Origin: Rhodoferax sp. BLA1
GTDB taxonomy: Bacteria > Pseudomonadota > Gammaproteobacteria > Burkholderiales > Burkholderiaceae_C
Direction: 5' to 3'
DNA length: 64,000 nucleotides
NCBI RefSeq assembly: GCF_013416775.1
Contig: NZ_SZVI01000012.1
Span: 248,001 to 312,000 of the forward strand
Shown: piece by piece, positions 16,770 through 26,073 of the stretch
Position numbering within the stretch: the stretch's first letter is position 1
How the letters are laid out: every line of letters starts with the position of its first letter
Made by a program: the position numbers and the translations under genes
The notes under the pieces: generated by a model
Databases searched by the model: none
What the model saw: only the letters and a program-made list of their open reading frames with translations
What the model was told of the DNA's origin: nothing

Positions 16770-18467
16770 ATGTCGGGGTCACGCGCGCCCGCGCAAGAGC
16801 GCTGGCTGCTCTGGCTCGCGCTCGCCTTCTTGGTGGTGTTCAGCCTGTTGCCAGCGGTCTATCTGGTGCTGCAGCTGGGCCTGGCGCTGCTGGGCCCCAC
16901 GCGGCAGGCCGTGCTGGCCACGCTGATGTCCCCCGATGCCTGGCGCGCCAGCCAGCACACGCTCGAAGTGGGCCTGGGCGGCGCAACCCTGGCGCTGATC
17001 TACGGTCTGGTGTTTGCGTTGTTTGTCTCGCTGACCCCGGCGCGGCCACGGCAGTGGCTGGTGTTTGCCTTTGTGGTGCAGGCGCTACTGCCGCCCCAGG
17101 TGGTGGCGTTGGCCTGGACACAGCTCTGGTTACCGCTCAAGAACACATTGATCGCCCAGGGCTGGGACAGCTGGCAGGCCATCAGCAACCCGCTGCAGTC
17201 GCGTGAAGGCATCATCCTGCTGCTGGGCATCCACTACGCACCGCTGGTGTTTTTAACGGTGCGTGCCGGTTTGCTCAACTTGTCACCCGAAGTGATCGAG
17301 GCGGCCCGTGTTTGTGGCGCCTCACCCCTCAGCATCCTGCGGCGGGTGATCCTGCCGCTGGTCTTGCCCGCGCTGGTGGCCGGTGGTGCGTTGGCATTTG
17401 TCTCGTGTATCGGTAACTTCGGCATCCCGGCGTTTTTGGGCATCCCGGCGGATTACCTGGTCTTGCCCACGCTGATCTACCGTGAGTTGTCGGGTTTTGG
17501 CTCGGCGGCCATCCCGAGTGCGCTGGTGTTGTCGGCCCTGGTGGCGCTGCTGGCCGCGCTGGGCATGGGGGTGCAGCGGGTGTTTTTACGATGTGGCAGC
17601 AGCGAGGTGATTGCTACGCGTCTGAAAATGCCACCCTTCCATCTGGGCCGCTGGCAGACCCCCGTGGCCGTTGGCCTGACGTTGTGGGTCAGCCTGCTGC
17701 TGCTGGCGCCACTGCTGGCCCTGCTGGCCAAGTCGGTGTCGCCCGGTCTGGGTATCGCGCTGACCTGGGCCAACCTCTCGCTGGAGCATTACAGCTATGT
17801 GCTGTTGCACAACGACGCCACGCTGCGCGCCTTTGTCAACAGCGTGAGTCTGTCGGTGGGCAGTGCGCTGGTGCTGGCGGTGGTGTCGCTGTTTCTGGCC
17901 TACCAGATGGCCTACCGCCGCAATGTGCTGCTGCGCCGGCTGATGCCCTGGGTCGAGGTGCCGTATGTGATTCCGGGCGTGGTGCTGGCCATTGCCATGA
18001 TCCTGCTTTACCTCAAGCCGTTGCCGCTGCTGGGCTGGTCGTTTTACAACACACTGTGGATCATCTTTTTCGCCTATTTGGCGCGTTTTTTGACGATCCA
18101 GCTGCGCCCGGTGCTCAGCGGTTTTGCGCAGATGCCGCGCGAGATGCTGGAAGCGGCCGAGGTGTTTGGCGGCTCGTTTGTGAGCCGTATGTGGCACATT
18201 GTGGTGCCGCTGATTTTGCCCTCGGTCACCGCCGGGGCGCTGCTGGTGATGTTGTTGTCGCTCAACGAACTCACTGTGTCTGCCCTGCTGTGGGCCACCG
18301 GCACCGAGACGCTGGGTGTGCTGGTGTTCGGGCTGGAGCAGGGCGGCGAGTCGGCTGCCGCCTCGGCCGTGGGCATCCTTTCCATTGTGATCACGCTGCT
18401 GTGTATGTTGCTGGCATCGCGGCTGGGTCGCCGTTTACCTGAAGGTGTGTTGCCGTGGCGCGCATAA
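16770..18467 (+). CDS. ABC importer fused permease (second system)
   Basis: About 565 residues with two permease domains. The EAA loops are IEAARVCGASPLSILRR and LEAAEVFGGSFVSRMW. Around 12 membrane spans are visible. The frame is open back to 16692, inside the previous gene. ATG 16770 places a short polar N-terminus before the first span and is preferred, with TTG 16743 as an alternative. Its last 13 bases overlap the ATPase gene. Gene order here (binding protein, permease, ATPase) differs from the first importer, so the two are not a simple tandem duplication. Confidence 0.88.
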   Translation: MSGSRAPAQERWLLWLALAFLVVFSLLPAVYLVLQLGLALLGPTRQAVLATLMSPDAWRASQHTLEVGLGGATLALIYGLVFALFVSLTPARPRQWLVFAFVVQALLPPQVVALAWTQLWLPLKNTLIAQGWDSWQAISNPLQSREGIILLLGIHYAPLVFLTVRAGLLNLSPEVIEAARVCGASPLSILRRVILPLVLPALVAGGALAFVSCIGNFGIPAFLGIPADYLVLPTLIYRELSGFGSAAIPSALVLSALVALLAALGMGVQRVFLRCGSSEVIATRLKMPPFHLGRWQTPVAVGLTLWVSLLLLAPLLALLAKSVSPGLGIALTWANLSLEHYSYVLLHNDATLRAFVNSVSLSVGSALVLAVVSLFLAYQMAYRRNVLLRRLMPWVEVPYVIPGVVLAIAMILLYLKPLPLLGWSFYNTLWIIFFAYLARFLTIQLRPVLSGFAQMPREMLEAAEVFGGSFVSRMWHIVVPLILPSVTAGALLVMLLSLNELTVSALLWATGTETLGVLVFGLEQGGESAAASAVGILSIVITLLCMLLASRLGRRLPEGVLPWRA

Positions 18468-19555
18468 AACTACAAGACATCCACAAACATTACGGCAGTG
18501 GCGCCAATGCCTTCCATGCGCTGCGCGGTGTGTCGCTGGAGATGCACTCGGGAGAGTTTGTCGCCCTACTGGGGCCATCGGGCTCGGGCAAAACCACGCT
18601 GTTGCGTGCGGTCGCGGGACTGGAGAGCATCAACAGTGGCAGCATCCAGATTGGTGACGATCTGGTGGCCGCGCCCGGGCGCCATGTGTTGCCCGAGCGG
18701 CGCAACGTCGGCGTGGTGTTCCAGAGCCATGCCTTGTGGCCGCACATGACGGTATTTGACAACGTGTTGTTCCCGCTGCGCGAGTCCGGCCTGTCTGCAG
18801 CACAAGCCAGCCCGCGTGTGATGGAGGCATTGGCCCAGGTCGATTTGCAGGCGCTGGCTCGGCGCACGCCCGGTGAACTCTCAGGCGGGCAGAAGCAGCG
18901 CGTGGCGCTGGCGCGGGCCATGGTGGCGCAGCCGCGCGTGATCCTGTTTGACGAACCCCTGGCCAGCTTGGACGTCGAATTGCGCCGCGACATGATGCGC
19001 CACATCGACCAGATGCGCAGCACCCAGAGCAGCATGGTTTATGTGACCCACAACCAGGAAGAAGCGCTGGCGCTGGCCGACCGCGTGGTGGTGCTCAACG
19101 AAGGCCGTATCGAGCAGGTCGACACCCCCATCCGCCTGTGCCGCGAACCACAGACCGAGATGGTGGCCCGGTTTGTCGGCGCGGGCAACCTGCTACCGGC
19201 CCGGCGCATCAGTGCAGTGCAGGGTGGTTTGGCCGAGGTGGCGCTCGGTGACTACCACTTTGTCGCACGTGACACCAGCGTGGGAAGCACCCAGACCGAG
19301 CTGCGGCTGTGCTTGGCGCCCACTGCCTTTGTGGTGGCTGCGCCCAACGTCCCCGGCCTGTCCGTGTTGGTCGAGCATGTGTTTTTTCAGGGCAGCTCGT
19401 ACGCGGTGGATGTGATGCTGCAGGGCGCCCTGGCCGTGCCGCTGAGCCTGGTGCTGCCGTTTGAGGCCCTACCTCGGCGCGGGGACGTGTTGCGGCTGCA
19501 GGTGCGCGACGCCTGGGTCATGCCCGAGCCGCGCGGCACAAGCCAACTTGTATAA
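18455..19555 (+). CDS. ABC importer ATPase (second system)
   Basis: A 366-residue subunit with a GTG start inside the permease gene (13-base overlap). Walker A GPSGSGKTT, signature LSGGQKQR, Walker B VILFDEPLASLD and the switch His in VTHNQEEA are intact, with a C-terminal TOBE-like region. It energises the importer encoded upstream. Confidence 0.92.
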   Translation: MARIKLQDIHKHYGSGANAFHALRGVSLEMHSGEFVALLGPSGSGKTTLLRAVAGLESINSGSIQIGDDLVAAPGRHVLPERRNVGVVFQSHALWPHMTVFDNVLFPLRESGLSAAQASPRVMEALAQVDLQALARRTPGELSGGQKQRVALARAMVAQPRVILFDEPLASLDVELRRDMMRHIDQMRSTQSSMVYVTHNQEEALALADRVVVLNEGRIEQVDTPIRLCREPQTEMVARFVGAGNLLPARRISAVQGGLAEVALGDYHFVARDTSVGSTQTELRLCLAPTAFVVAAPNVPGLSVLVEHVFFQGSSYAVDVMLQGALAVPLSLVLPFEALPRRGDVLRLQVRDAWVMPEPRGTSQLV

Positions 19556-19609
19556 GAAATCGGCCTCTAGCCCTTATATATCAAGGGCTAACTGCTGCTT
19601 TAATAGTAG
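19554..19609. repeat. Interspersed palindromic repeat, near-consensus copy
   Basis: The clearest copy: ATCGGCCTCTAGCCCTTATA, TATCAAGGGCTAACTGCTGC, then TTTAATAGTAG. The centre AGCCCTTATATATCAAGGGCT is an 8-bp inverted repeat, and the right end TGCTGCTTTAATAGTAG adds a second short palindrome. It lies between two convergent genes. Confidence 0.8.
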
Positions 19610-19611
19610 CG

Positions 19612-20037
19612 TCAAACGTCCGCTGGTTTGGGCACTTCACGCGGTTTGCCGTTCTCATCAAGCGCCACATAGGTCAGCAGCGCCTCGGTCACCTTGGTGT
19701 AGCTGCCTTGTTCCAGAAAACGTTCCGCATAGACCTCGACCTTGACGGTGATCGAGGTGCGGCCAATACGCACCAGCTTGCCGTAAAAGCTCAGGATGTC
19801 GCCGACCCGCACCGGCTGTTTGAAGATGAATTCGTTGACCGCCACCGTGGCCATGCGCCCGGCGCTGTAGGTGGCGGCAATCACCGCACCGGCCATATCC
19901 ACCTGCGCCATCACCCAGCCGCCAAAAATGTCGCCATTGGCGTTCACATCCCGCGGCATCGGGATCACCTTGAGCACCAGCTTCTCGTCGGTGGGCAGTT
20001 GCGCCGGGTTAGTGGCGGGGCGAGGGTTTTCAGACAT
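19612..20037 (-). CDS. Acyl-CoA thioesterase, YciA-type
   Basis: A 141-residue hotdog thioesterase on the minus strand. NANGDIFGGWVMAQVDMAG carries the conserved Asn/Asp/Gly pattern and central helix of YciA/acyl-CoA thioester hydrolases, followed by VNEFIFKQPVRVGD. It hydrolyses acyl-CoA in the cytosol. The frame extends upstream to 20157, but that would run into the divergent ABC exporter, and the ATG at 20037 gives the usual family length. It converges with the second importer and diverges from the exporter. Confidence 0.9.
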   Translation of the reverse strand: MSENPRPATNPAQLPTDEKLVLKVIPMPRDVNANGDIFGGWVMAQVDMAGAVIAATYSAGRMATVAVNEFIFKQPVRVGDILSFYGKLVRIGRTSITVKVEVYAERFLEQGSYTKVTEALLTYVALDENGKPREVPKPADV

Positions 20038-20077
20038 GGGCACAATCCAGGGTGATAAAAACAAGGAATTGTCACCC

Positions 20078-21931
20078 ATGCGCCGCTCTGGCGAACCTAC
20101 CCCTCCGCCCACCCTGCTGCCCAACGGCCAAGTTGCCCCACGTTCCGACTGGGCCACACTGCAGCGGCTTTTCCCCTACCTCTGGCAATACAAGTGGCGC
20201 GTGATGCTCGCGCTGGCCTTTATGGTGGGTGCCAAGCTCGCCAATGTGGGTGTGCCCCTGCTGCTCAAACAGCTGGTTGACACCATGAACCCCAAGGCCG
20301 GTGTTGGCATGCCCGCGCTGGTGGTGGTGCCGCTGGGCCTGCTGCTGGCTTATGGCCTGCTGCGCCTGTCGACCACGGTGTTTGCCGAGTTGCGCGAGCT
20401 GATTTTTGCCAAGGCCACCGAAGGCGCCTCACGCGCCATCAGCCTGCAGGTGTTTCGCCACTTGCACGCCCTGAGCCTGCGCTTTCACCTGGAGCGCCAG
20501 ACCGGCGGCATGACCCGTGACATCGAGCGCGGCACCCGTGCGGTGCACTCCCTGATCAGTTATTCGCTTTACAGCATCTTCCCCACGCTGATTGAGGTGG
20601 CGCTGGTGCTGAGCATCCTGGCGGTCAAGTTCGACATGTGGTTTGCCTGGATCACCATCAGTGCGCTGCTGCTCTACATCACGTTCACCATTGTGGTCAC
20701 CGAGTGGCGCACCCAGTTCCGCAAACAGATGAACGAGCTGGACTCCACCGCCCACAGCCGCGCCATCGACTCGCTGCTGAACTACGAGACCGTCAAATAC
20801 TTCAACAACGAAGACTTTGAGGCCAAGCGTTACGACGACAACCTGGAGCGCTACCGCAAGGCCGCGCTGAAGAGCCAGAGCACGCTGAGCATGCTCAACA
20901 CTGGCCAGCAGCTGATCATTGCCGCCGGGCTGGTCGCCATGTTGTGGCGCGCCACGCAAGGTGTGGTGGATGGTCGCATGACCCTGGGCGACCTGGTGAT
21001 GGTCAACGCCTTCATGATCCAGCTCTACATCCCGCTGGGCTTTCTGGGTGTGTTGTACCGCGAGATCAAACAGGGCCTGACCGACCTGGAAAAGATGTTC
21101 ACCCTGATGGAGCGCGAGCGCGAGATTGCCGATGTGCCCGGTGCGCTGCCACTGGCGCTGCATGGCACCAGCGCCAACACCCTGTCGGCAGAAGCGGGCA
21201 ACGCCAGCGTCAGCTTCCAACACGTGCACTTTGCCTACGACCCGGCGCGCCCGATCCTGCACGACATCAGCTTCGAGATCCCGGCGGGCAAAACCGTGGC
21301 CGTGGTTGGGCCGTCCGGCTCGGGCAAGTCGACGCTGGCGCGGCTGTTATTCCGCTTTTACGACGTGCAGCAGGGTCAGATTCAAATCGCCGGGCAAGAC
21401 ATCAAACAAGTCACCCAGGCCAGCGTGCGTGCGGTGATTGGCATCGTGCCGCAAGACACCGTGTTGTTCAACGACACGGTGGAATACAACATCGCCTACG
21501 GCCGCCCCGGCGCCAGCCGCGCCGAGGTGGAGGCCGCAGCCAAAGCCGCGCACATCCATAACTTCATCGCGGCCACGCCCAAGGGCTACGACACCATGGT
21601 GGGTGAGCGCGGGCTCAAACTCTCGGGCGGTGAAAAACAGCGTGTGGCCATTGCCCGCACCTTGCTCAAAAACCCGCCGATCCTGATTTTTGACGAAGCC
21701 ACCAGCGCACTCGATTCCGCTAACGAACGCGCCATCCAAGCCGAGTTGCAAAGTGTGGCGCAGAACAAGACCACCCTGGTCATCGCCCACCGCCTGTCCA
21801 CCGTGGTCGATGCCCATGAAATCCTAGTGATGGAAGCCGGCACCATCCTCGAGCGCGGCACCCACGCCGCCCTGCTGGCTGCCAATGGGCGATATGCGCA
21901 GATGTGGGCGTTGCAGCAGAGTGTCGAGTAG
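20078..21931 (+). CDS. ABC exporter, ATM1/heavy-metal-exporter-like half-transporter
   Basis: A 617-residue protein with a six-span membrane domain fused to an ATPase. The transmembrane part has SLRFHLERQTGGMTRDIERG and the motif LNYETVKYFNNE, characteristic of the ATM1/HMT1/MsbA-like mitochondrial-type exporters. The ATPase has Walker A GPSGSGKST, signature LSGGEKQR and Walker B PILIFDEATSALD. Members export glutathione-linked or Fe-S related compounds and heavy-metal conjugates. The open frame extends to 19871, over the divergent thioesterase gene. ATG 20078 after AAGGA is preferred, with 20036 as a less likely alternative. Confidence 0.88.
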   Translation: MRRSGEPTPPPTLLPNGQVAPRSDWATLQRLFPYLWQYKWRVMLALAFMVGAKLANVGVPLLLKQLVDTMNPKAGVGMPALVVVPLGLLLAYGLLRLSTTVFAELRELIFAKATEGASRAISLQVFRHLHALSLRFHLERQTGGMTRDIERGTRAVHSLISYSLYSIFPTLIEVALVLSILAVKFDMWFAWITISALLLYITFTIVVTEWRTQFRKQMNELDSTAHSRAIDSLLNYETVKYFNNEDFEAKRYDDNLERYRKAALKSQSTLSMLNTGQQLIIAAGLVAMLWRATQGVVDGRMTLGDLVMVNAFMIQLYIPLGFLGVLYREIKQGLTDLEKMFTLMEREREIADVPGALPLALHGTSANTLSAEAGNASVSFQHVHFAYDPARPILHDISFEIPAGKTVAVVGPSGSGKSTLARLLFRFYDVQQGQIQIAGQDIKQVTQASVRAVIGIVPQDTVLFNDTVEYNIAYGRPGASRAEVEAAAKAAHIHNFIAATPKGYDTMVGERGLKLSGGEKQRVAIARTLLKNPPILIFDEATSALDSANERAIQAELQSVAQNKTTLVIAHRLSTVVDAHEILVMEAGTILERGTHAALLAANGRYAQMWALQQSVE

Positions 21932-21940
21932 TTTGGGGTG

Positions 21941-21995
21941 TTTTTGGGCGCTGGCCCTTTTGGAGTAAGGGCTAGTCACTATTTAAATAGTAGTG
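21941..21995. repeat. Interspersed palindromic repeat
   Basis: Forward-sense copy: GCGCTGGCCCTTTTGGAG, TAAGGGCTAGTCACTATTT, AAATAGTAGTGAC. The 3' part CACTATTTAAATAGTAGTG forms its own palindrome. It lies directly after the ABC exporter. Confidence 0.7.
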
Positions 21996-22448
21996 ACAGA
22001 GGTGCAGGGGAACATTGTTTCACGTAAGTCGGGTCTGCAGCTGGAGCAGTCATCTGTGATGGACTGCTGGACGGCAAGTCCGGGCCAAGAGCGGCCGGTC
22101 ACCCCTGCCGCACAGCAACCATCTGAATGGCAGCTCAGCTTTGAAAGCAGCCGGATGGTCAATTCACACAACTCGGCCATTTCTGTCTTTCGGAGCCTCA
22201 GGCTTTAGAGCATGTTTGGGCTGCAAAGCGGACTGCCTGTAACTTAGAAGCGCGGGACCGTTTATGCCAAGGCGCTATAGTGGCAGTTGCTTTCGATTGC
22301 CTCGTAGCGTTGGAGGGCCTTGTGTCGAACAAGGAGGTAGATGTAGTGAAGTCGGATGCTGACTAGGCGTGATATTTAAGCCTGCCTCCTCAATCCGTTC
22401 TGGAGTTCGAAACAGCGCAATTGGCGACACATTCATGGGGGGGAGGCT
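21996..22448. other. Non-coding left flank of the KAP NTPase gene
   Basis: No credible gene. It holds a hairpin at 22045-22068 (AGCAGTCAT / ATGGACTGCT), the left member of the 27-bp inverted pair (22090-22116), and an AT-richer leader ending in a GGGGGGAGG ribosome site directly before the KAP gene. Base composition falls relative to the genes on the left. Confidence 0.55.
22090..22116. repeat. 27-bp flanking inverted repeat, left copy
   Basis: Starts AGCGGCCGGTCACCC and ends GCCGCACAGC. The reverse complement recurs at 25416-25442 with 25 of 27 bases identical. The two copies bracket only the KAP NTPase gene. Confidence 0.75.
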
Positions 22449-25412
22449 ATGTCTGGCAAATTGCCAACGAGCATGCAGATGCCGGAGATACTCGTGTTCG
22501 CGAGAGCGATGCTGTTTGGTGCTGTGCTGTTTGAGACTCTTTGGGTTGCATACCTTGGTGCTGGAGCGTTGGGTCGGAGTCTCTCCGAATGGGGCGTAGT
22601 AGGTTGGTTGGTGTTGGTCGGCTATGCGGCCGCGTTGCCAATTGTCTTCGTATACGCCAAGAAGCGAGGATGCTTACAGCATGCGTTGCGCATCATTCAA
22701 AGCCGTCGCATCGACTTGCTGCTGCTTGTTGGCCTCGGGGCGTTCGTGATGCACCTGTTTGATCCTCTGCTTGCCAAGTTTCATGAAGCCGTGTCGCACG
22801 CTGACATACTTTGGGCTCCAACTGCCTTTGCGGTATTGATGCTCACGTTTATTTCTCCTATCTGGCGCGAGCTGAGTCAACGCAAGCGTCCAGACACTGC
22901 GCAGCTTTGGTTTCTAGCTGATGACGAAATAAAAGGGGACGACCAGGATGCCTTGGGCGTTGCCCCGCAGGCTAAAAACTTTGCGGATACAGTGCTTACT
23001 AGTGGCATTCGGTCCGGTCTGGTATTTGGCATCGACGGGCCGTGGGGTATTGGCAAGACCAGTTTTTTGAATATGGCCAAGCAGCACTGGGAAGATGCAG
23101 CAGGCGACTCAGTGATTGTTTTTAAGTTTGAACCACTGCGCTACGCATCCGAGCCCGACCTTTCCGAGCGTTTCATCAAGGGCTTGTGCGCAGCAATTCG
23201 GCAGCAGGTCTTCGCGCCTGAGTTACTGCCTGTGGCCAGCCGCTATTCCCGGATGCTTAAGGGCAAGACCGACCTTTCCGTGTTGGGAATAAAGTTTTCA
23301 TTCGAACCTTCGACGGAAACCATCGACGAGTTGCTTGAGGACATAGATGATCTGCTCAAGCAACTGGGGCGTCGCCTGATCATCATTGTCGATGACCTGG
23401 ATCGACTGGAGAGCAAGCTGGTCAACAACGTGCTGTTTACCGTTCGGCGAACTTTCAAGTTGAGTCAGGCCACTTATGTTCTTTGTTATGACACCGAGAA
23501 TTTGCTCGCATCGACAGCCGGTAGGGACGATGGGGCGAGGGCTCGCGAGTTTCTTGAAAAATTCATCACTGCGAAGCTGAGCCTGTTCGTGGATTTAAAA
23601 AGCATCAACGATTTTCTGGATACCGACTGGGAGAAAGCTGCCTTCAAGAGCGACAGCGTTTCGCCTACGGTCATGCGACTGCTCAGGCAGCTCATGAAGG
23701 AGGTCCAGACTCTACTCGCCAGCAACAACGGGCATCGCTACGTGCCTCTGTTAGGCGATCTGCGCAAGATCAAGCGCTTCGTCAATGCAGCGTTGCTCAT
23801 GAATATGGAGAAGGTCAAACTGGATGGCACAGATTTCAACATCAAAGACCTCATCCACTTGATGCTTCTGAACCTGAATTACCCTGGGCTTTTCCGTCAG
23901 ATATATGCCGCAGAAACGGAAGGGCGGGCGGGTTCGTTTAGTGTCCAGAGAAAACTAAGTGATTCAAACAAGCCAATACTAGAAAACGCTAAGGGTTTTG
24001 CGGAAACCTTCAATAAGGCTGATGAGCCAGCCAAGTTCCTCCTGCTGCAGCTTTTCGATGTAGATACCTTGGCATTCTCCTACTCCTTCGCGAGCGATGA
24101 AAATGTGCTGCGTTCGCGTGCCTGCTTCAACAGGCAGCACCGTAACCTGGAGAACTATCTTCAGCTGATCGTGCGGCTGAAGATTCCAGAGCCAACTAAA
24201 AGTTATCGCCTCTACAAAGATTTAGTCGAGTCGGTGATCGAGCATAAAAAGGAAGTGGCTGGCATTTTGCTGCAATCTGACTTTTCGCTTCGAAAATCAG
24301 AAACGCCGCATGATGAGTTTTGGAACATGCTCGTCAGTCGGGCCGATGAACTGGACAGGGGGGCCGCGAACGACACCATCAAGACCTTGGTCGAATGGCT
24401 GCCAAAGTACTCGTCTTTGGATTTCGGCCACCGCAGTATGAGGCACCGCACGGTTATATCGTTGAGGTATTTCCTTGAACGAGCTGGTTTTGGCGATCTG
24501 CCTGGGAATGGCCGAATCCGAGGCGAAGCCGATGTCCAGGAGCTGGCGACTCGACTGATTGGAAATGAAACAACTCAATCGCATCCATCTCTGATTCAGC
24601 AACTGGTTGCACCCGATCGGGGGGCTTTAGGGTGGAATGACCTAATGCTGTTGCGCATGTACTGCTCGCCAGACGTCAATTTCAATACGAACATTTGCAC
24701 CGCACTTGCAAGACAAGAGGACCCTGGCGCTACAGTATTCGGAGTGGACCATGATCGCCTCGCAGTCGACTCGATGCGGAGGTTCTCGCAGAGCGTGTTC
24801 GCGGAGTTCAAGCGGTTTTATATCGACGGTCAGCTCAACTTCTTCCTTGAGGTCGACCGTCTCTCCACGGCTCAGATCTTAGGAGATGGCGGTCGCGGTA
24901 TCGTGGGTGACATCGACGATCTTGAAGCCGAGATCCAGCGGTTTCTTTCAGACCTCAAAAGCTTCGTGATTTACCATCTAGCCAACATCCATTTCGGCAG
25001 TGCCCAGGGCGTTGGGTGCGGCAGGTACGATGAGTTCGACAAAAAGGACGGTGAGGGAATCCGCCAGGCGATGACTGATTACCTTCTTGGATTCTGCTTC
25101 GATCCCAGCCATGGTTTGCCCCACGCGAAGGCATTTGCAGACTTCTGCCTTCAACCTGCACCCTTCAAACTCACAGCCCCGGATGGCGTTGATGACACTT
25201 TGTACATGGTGACAGATCTGCTGGGCAAGGATGCAATAGCAAATTTCTGGTGCCGATCTGGTGATCAGATAAAGCAACAGCTGGCGTCAGTGACAGGTGC
25301 TGTCTATGGCTGCGGCGGACGTAAGACGACTTACGGTGAGTGGCTTCCAAAGTTGCTTGCTGCCCTAGATCAGCTAGTCAATGTTCCCGAGATGAGTGCA
25401 CCGGACGAGTGA
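22449..25412 (+). CDS. KAP-family P-loop NTPase, membrane-anchored
   Basis: A 987-residue protein. Four hydrophobic segments lie within residues 1-140, then the P-loop domain starts near residue 185. Walker A is GPWGIGKTS (about 197-205) and Walker B is IIIVDDLDRLE (about 311-321). The DDLDR form and the N-terminal membrane insertions are hallmarks of KAP NTPases, a STAND-related family that includes phage-exclusion protein PifA and defence ATPases such as QatA. The roughly 550-residue C-terminal part has no domain I recognise. Codon and base usage are less GC-rich than in neighbouring genes, and the gene lies between near-identical inverted repeats, both suggesting horizontal acquisition. 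Function in phage defence is inferred from family only. Start ATG follows a strong GGGGGGAGG. Confidence 0.85.
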   Translation: MSGKLPTSMQMPEILVFARAMLFGAVLFETLWVAYLGAGALGRSLSEWGVVGWLVLVGYAAALPIVFVYAKKRGCLQHALRIIQSRRIDLLLLVGLGAFVMHLFDPLLAKFHEAVSHADILWAPTAFAVLMLTFISPIWRELSQRKRPDTAQLWFLADDEIKGDDQDALGVAPQAKNFADTVLTSGIRSGLVFGIDGPWGIGKTSFLNMAKQHWEDAAGDSVIVFKFEPLRYASEPDLSERFIKGLCAAIRQQVFAPELLPVASRYSRMLKGKTDLSVLGIKFSFEPSTETIDELLEDIDDLLKQLGRRLIIIVDDLDRLESKLVNNVLFTVRRTFKLSQATYVLCYDTENLLASTAGRDDGARAREFLEKFITAKLSLFVDLKSINDFLDTDWEKAAFKSDSVSPTVMRLLRQLMKEVQTLLASNNGHRYVPLLGDLRKIKRFVNAALLMNMEKVKLDGTDFNIKDLIHLMLLNLNYPGLFRQIYAAETEGRAGSFSVQRKLSDSNKPILENAKGFAETFNKADEPAKFLLLQLFDVDTLAFSYSFASDENVLRSRACFNRQHRNLENYLQLIVRLKIPEPTKSYRLYKDLVESVIEHKKEVAGILLQSDFSLRKSETPHDEFWNMLVSRADELDRGAANDTIKTLVEWLPKYSSLDFGHRSMRHRTVISLRYFLERAGFGDLPGNGRIRGEADVQELATRLIGNETTQSHPSLIQQLVAPDRGALGWNDLMLLRMYCSPDVNFNTNICTALARQEDPGATVFGVDHDRLAVDSMRRFSQSVFAEFKRFYIDGQLNFFLEVDRLSTAQILGDGGRGIVGDIDDLEAEIQRFLSDLKSFVIYHLANIHFGSAQGVGCGRYDEFDKKDGEGIRQAMTDYLLGFCFDPSHGLPHAKAFADFCLQPAPFKLTAPDGVDDTLYMVTDLLGKDAIANFWCRSGDQIKQQLASVTGAVYGCGGRKTTYGEWLPKLLAALDQLVNVPEMSAPDE

Positions 25413-25415
25413 TCA

Positions 25416-25442
25416 GCTGGGCGGCAAGGGTGACCGGCCGCT
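25416..25442. repeat. 27-bp flanking inverted repeat, right copy
   Basis: Reverse complement of 22090-22116 with two mismatches; reads GCTGGGCGGCAAGGGTGACC then GGCCGCT. It begins 3 bases after the KAP stop codon, so the pair tightly frames that gene on its 3' side. Confidence 0.75.
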
Positions 25443-25655
25443 CCGCTCAGTTTCCTGCCGCTGACAGCGTCCCAGGCCGAATGTCCGCAACGGGGCGGGG
25501 CCAGGCGATGGCAATCGACATGCCTGTGACTCCTGTCAGCCTTAAACTGACTTTAAAAACCAGACTCTTGGGTCTTTTTCGCGGCAGCCGCCGTGGCCCC
25601 GATCAACCGTCTCTCTTCAGCAATCGCACGGCATCTTCTGGTGTACCGATAAATC

Positions 25656-25685
25656 TAGACAATATCAGCTAATTTGTACTAATAT
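25656..25685 (+). promoter_or_regulatory. Candidate sigma-70 promoter of hipBA
   Basis: TAGACA, 18-base spacer, TAATAT. The -10 element ends only 6 bases before the hipB ATG at 25692, so transcription would begin at or very near the start codon, giving a leaderless message. It lies in AT-rich sequence unlike the surroundings. The stretch between the KAP gene and here holds nothing else beyond the right flanking repeat. Confidence 0.45.
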
Positions 25686-25691
25686 GACGGT

Positions 25692-26072
25692 ATGCCAAAA
25701 GCCACCAAAGCCATCCAACAGCTACCCCCTGCCACCTTGGGTGCACTCCAGAAACTGGGTGCCGACTTGGCGGTGGCCCGCTTACGCCGCAAGGAATCGC
25801 TGCGCACCTGGGCCAAGCGCTTGGGCGTCACCCTCTCTACGCTCCAGCGTCTCGAAGCCGGCGACCCGACCGTGAGCATCGGCATCGTCGCAAGTGCCTT
25901 GTGGCTCATCAACCGAGATGGCGAGTTGGGAAACTTGGCGGCACCAGAACAGGATCAGGGTGCGCTCGAGCTGAACATTCGAGAAGCAGTGGCGCTTGGC
26001 CAGGCCCGTGCGCAGGCCTCCGCAGAAGCCCGCATGCGCACAGATCCCCCCAACAACAGCAAGAAGGACTGA
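25692..26072 (+). CDS. HipB-like helix-turn-helix antitoxin
   Basis: A 126-residue protein with an XRE-type helix-turn-helix at about residues 20-75 (ADLAVARLRRKESLRTWAKR, LGVTLSTLQRLEAGDP). The C-terminal tail is charged and probably disordered. HipB proteins repress their own operon and neutralise the HipA kinase. The gene precedes hipA by a single base between stop and start, so the two are translationally coupled. It is longer than E. coli HipB (88 residues). Confidence 0.82.
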   Translation: MPKATKAIQQLPPATLGALQKLGADLAVARLRRKESLRTWAKRLGVTLSTLQRLEAGDPTVSIGIVASALWLINRDGELGNLAAPEQDQGALELNIREAVALGQARAQASAEARMRTDPPNNSKKD

Positions 26073-26073
26073 C

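Noticed and set aside
17594..17640. Possible repeat copy in the second importer permease gene
   Set aside because: Only ATTGCTACGCGTCTG vaguely recalls the repeat; no paired centre, so not counted.
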